Program-made: the position numbers and the translations under genes
The notes under the pieces: model-generated
The model's input: the letters and a program-made list of their open reading frames with translations, nothing else
The model's database searches: none
What the model was told of the DNA's origin: nothing
Assembly (NCBI GenBank): GCA_950295325.1
Contig: OX485809.1
Location: forward strand, 26,302,144-26,366,143
Reading direction: 5' to 3'
Length of the DNA: 64,000 bases
Source: Polytrichum commune
Taxonomy: Eukaryota > Streptophyta > Polytrichopsida > Polytrichales > Polytrichaceae
Part shown: piece after piece, positions 60,840 through 64,000 of the stretch
How positions within the stretch are numbered: the stretch's first letter is position 1
Layout: each line of letters starts with the position of its first letter

Positions 60840-61371
60840 TATTTCCTCTTGAAGTGTTCAATTGCTTTGGATGCGAGGTGGAACAACAATAGGTATTTGT
60901 TCCAAAAATTGTTTCAAGGTTGCTAATGCACTGTCATCATACTTGAATCTTATTCTATCTACCAACACATCACCAATTTGCACATTGTCAACTTCTTAAA
61001 TGGGTTCATTATCAATTGCATCATCTATTTCATTGAGCATACCTATAATGTCCTCCTCAATAGGTGTGTAGGGATTGCTTGAATCGAAATGAAGTTTATA
61101 ATTGATGAACTCGAATGATTCATAGTGGGTCCAACTTTAGTTTTTGCAAAAGTCCAATACATGATGGACCAAATTCAATATCACTCAAATCACAAAATTC
61201 CATAGTCTCACTTTCACCCAAATTAACGCTTATCAAGGTGAGTACATTGAAGAGGAGAGCATAAGTTTTTATAAATTCTCTTAACATTTTACAATTAACA
61301 CGCACTAGTGTAATCTTTGGATTTTGTTTAAGGGAGTGCAATTTCCCATAACAAAAAGGTGATTTTAACAC
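60840..61371 (-). pseudogene. Degraded coding remnant of unknown family
   Basis: An 83-codon frame from 61371 (YALLFNVLTLISVNLGESET, MEFCDLSDIEFGPSCIGLLQ) stops at 61120. A following frame reads HYESFEFINYKLHFDSSN, PYTPIEEDIIGMLNEIDDAI, one stop, then VQIGDVLVDRIRFKYDDSAL and QFLEQIPIVVPPRIQSN. The acidic, frame-broken but protein-like text suggests the tail of a transposon polyprotein or a dead gene. No diagnostic motif. Confidence 0.4.
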
Positions 61372-61456
61372 TTATTGGAGTAACACATACCAAGGGTGGA
61401 TTGTATAGATAAAATTTGAGAATGTGAGCAATGTCAAATATTACTTAATGGACATT

Positions 61457-61530
61457 GTCAAATATGTGATCAATCTTGGGCCCACATTGATCACATATTT
61501 GACTATAAAATTAGTGTGACCCACACTAAT
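61457..61530 (+). repeat. Perfect 18-bp-arm hairpin followed by a 9-bp-arm hairpin
   Basis: GTCAAATATGTGATCAAT at 61457-61474 pairs perfectly with 61486-61503 around an 11-base loop containing GGGCCC. It is followed by ATTAGTGTG (61510-61518) pairing with CACACTAAT (61522-61530). It lies about 570 bases downstream of the BRCT gene's stop codon. Could be a MITE fragment or a transcript-end structure. Confidence 0.75.
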
Positions 61531-62095
61531 AGTCCTAGTATAGTGTAGCAGTTAATTTTCCCAAGTAAAGAAAATGTGGGTGAGGAAAATTGCTCAAATT
61601 GCTCACGCATTCTCCCAACATGTTTCTGAAGCACTATGCTTGCTATTGATTTTTGCAAACCACAAGACAGGCATAATTACACTGGACATTCACAAGATTG
61701 CACCATTTCACATCGTGAGAATCATATATTTCACATCAACAAAGTACACAGGAGCTTTGTAAATTCTACAGTTTGGTCTTATGTACAGATGCCACCAAAA
61801 AAATGTCTACCTAGATGAATGGACCACATTCACCAGTAAATTCCTCAAATTTGAGAAAACGTCCTGACAGTATTCAGGGACTCGGCAGCTCAATTGTGTG
61901 ATTTCGTAAGGTAAAGGGGTTGATTCCCAGAGTAAAAAATCCATCCCCAGCTGGGAAGCTTAGAAGGTCTGGTCACCTGATGGGGGAAGTGTTGCCAGTG
62001 AGCATGATCTAATGTTAGTGGTTCATATGGCATGGCTTGAACATAATTGTATAAACAAAATTGGATTCACAGCATTCTGTGATAGGGATGCGCTT

Positions 62096-63804
62096 CTAAA
62101 TCTTCTCAATAAGATTGGCACTCATGTCCAAGTCCTGCTTTACTATGGATTGCATGAACCACTCCCCAGTGAATGTTCGAAGGCCTGCTTTCGCAGCAGC
62201 TATACCTTCCTCAATGTCTTGCTCACATCCCAGCACAATGGTGGACGATGGGTCAGCCTGTTGCAATGCTTCATCCAAGCTTGACAGGATCTGCATAATC
62301 ATTAAAAGGATATAACTGAGTGTGAAGTTCTTCCAATGCTGAGACAGCAAGTACTAAAAACACCTGGCAGAGAGAATATGTATCAGGATTCCTCAACATA
62401 CCTTCCCACCAGCGGCCTCCGTCAACTTGATGATAGTTTCATGTGGAGGTTGCAAATGCGGAGTTGGATAAATACTGAATCCTGCTAACAACAAACGCGG
62501 TCTCCTTTGTGCTTTTTGAATGGCACTGGCTATTGTAACCTTGTACTTAATTTGAAATTGCTTGTCCTTCAATAAATAAGGCTTCTCGTCTGTTGCAGTC
62601 AGCAATCCCATTAGCAACTAGAAAGCTGCTTCAGTTTTGCAATGTACCAATGAACTTCAACATGTTTGTATGAAACCAAAAGATAATCTTTACCAGGAGC
62701 TTAAACCACTGTATAAACTCACGTACTTCGTAGGGAATATAGTAGAGCTTACCAATGAATCTTTTCTGCCTTGAACTTGCCTTCAACCACTCAGGGCTTA
62801 CGATCCATGCACTGCCAAGATAAAAGTATTTCAGTAGACATTACAGTGAAATAAGGAATCATGAAAGGATTCACAGAAACGTAAAGCGGATATCATCTGA
62901 CAGCAAACAGTCTATATTATAGTGACGACCCATTCCACTATATGAGCCTCCAAATGTGCTCTTACCCGTGACAGAGAGCTGAGCAGAAATTGATTGTTCT
63001 CCGAACCTCTCCTGCCACCACATGTGTGCATTTACTTCCATCATCCGTCACTTTTCCTTTTAGCCTCTTTACCAGCTGCATGTAGAGAGCATAACACATT
63101 AGGTAAAGACCCACCTACAATGCACAATCATATTATATCTTGCCACATATATATGGTGTACAATAATGCAGCAGATACCTAGTGTGTGCATTGTGTCATT
63201 TACAATTCATTATAGAAACAGCAAACCAAAGCACTACTAACCTCTGCTAATGCAGTTTTCCTGGAATCGTGGGACATGCTCAGGAAAACCACGGGCATCG
63301 CAGGAGGTTCAAGCTTCCTTGAAAGCGCACGAGATGGTTCAACCTCAGGCACCTCAACTAGCCGACTGGCCAACCTCTTTTTAATAGTGGGGGTAGCTTC
63401 TTGTTGCTCATGTGATGGTTCCGCCAGCACATCAACATTTAGTCTAGAGACACATGCATCAGCCATTGCAGATAGCAGAGCATCCCCAGTTTCAGTTTTT
63501 GCACATCTGGATGATGGCATGGTATTTGTGTCTGGCTCAACAGCACCATGAGCACTTTGAGAAGACAAGTCTAGTTTGGAAGGTGTCACTGGATCGAGCA
63601 CATCATCAGGCTCCTGTAAAACAGGCTCGGATGTCTCTACAGGAGTGCAACGTTGCATCTTCGCCGGCTTCGTGTCTATTGTCTCAGAGTCCAATTGCTC
63701 TTCTTGGCAACGTTTCTGACCAGATTTTGCAATGTCAACACATTCTTCTTGTTCAGTCTCCATCTTCATCATAATATCTGGATCCGCATTCTCCTTATCA
63801 GAAT
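62096..63804 (-). CDS. Tandem-BRCT domain protein, 3' part of gene (5' end outside window)
   Basis: Five exons on the minus strand: 63804-63242, 63075-62966, 62811-62753, 62589-62402 and 62290-62096, with GT-AG introns and matching phases, give 371 C-terminal residues. The first ~175 are acidic and Ser/Thr/Pro-rich (DSDKENADPD, DVLDPVTPSK), as expected for a disordered linker. BRCT 1 runs from PVVFLSMSHDS through LVKRLKGKVTDDGSKCTHVV, GEVRRTINFCSALCHG to AWIVSPEWLKAS (conserved Trp). BRCT 2 runs from PRLLLAGFSIYPTP through EAAGGKILSSLDEA, STIVLGCEQD to TGEWFMQSIVKQDLD. Paired C-terminal BRCTs bind phosphoproteins in DNA-damage signalling (MDC1/PTIP-like). This resembles plant BRCT-containing DNA-repair proteins. 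The first exon listed begins inside a codon, so more exons lie beyond 64000 or in 63805-64000. Confidence 0.82.
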
Positions 63805-64000
63805 CTGTAGACAAATATGGTATCAAGGTAAAAATTCAGTGACCTTTCACACTTCCACACCTACTTACTAAATCTTCACTAGCAGAAGGCAAGGAAAACT
63901 ATAGAGGCCCAAAATGATACCACAAGAGGTGCGTAAATGGACACTGCTGTACATCGATGGACAGACATATCAATTCACAACTGTGTCATTTGCCAGCAGA

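Overview
The window is nuclear DNA of a land plant. The evidence is intron-rich genes with GT-AG splice sites, a chloroplast outer-envelope protein of the OEP16 family, a plant-type diacylglycerol kinase, fragments of plant HpcH/HpaI-type aldolase and phosphoribosylanthranilate isomerase genes, and many plant-type transposons (CACTA, a PIF/Harbinger-like element, SINEs, LINEs, MITEs). Low gene density and AT-rich intergenic DNA suggest a large, repeat-laden genome. I cannot name the species. A non-seed plant is possible but not shown.

Layout. 1-6.6 kb: repeat-rich intergenic DNA. 6.69-8.5 kb: an intact OEP16 gene (+). 8.63-8.76 kb: a probable terminal exon of an unrecognised gene (-), convergent with OEP16. 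11.08-11.90 kb: an unknown gene (-) broken by a slip in an A-run. 12.4-17.4 kb: repeats, including an inverted pair. 17.4-24.4 kb: a complete 15-exon diacylglycerol kinase gene (-), rebuilt with consistent exon phases, predicting 867 residues with an unusual ~400-residue N-terminal extension. It is followed by a CT-rich leader region with a triplicated ~150-bp repeat. 25.5-34.5 kb: SINE, MITEs and a LINE remnant.

35-54.6 kb is a tandem segmental duplication. Each block carries a small secreted-protein gene (-), an HpcH-type aldolase pseudogene (+) and the last two exons of a phosphoribosylanthranilate isomerase gene (-). The secreted-protein gene is intact only at 47.3-47.7 kb. It is frameshifted at 37.5-37.9 kb, truncated at 34.9-35.1 kb and reduced to a promoter scrap near 43.6 kb. 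Aligning the two blocks exposes later insertions at base resolution: a CACTA-like element (TSD TAT), a PIF/Harbinger-like element (TSD TAA) inside the aldolase exon, and an 854-bp element (TSD CCA).

54.6-61.5 kb: MITEs, a LINE 3' end, a long foldback element, degraded coding DNA and a strong hairpin. 62.1-63.8 kb: the 3' part of a gene (-) with tandem BRCT domains that runs off the right edge.

No tRNA, rRNA or CRISPR was seen. Identifications rest on motif recognition, not database searches. Exon borders were inferred from splice consensus, phase and family conservation.
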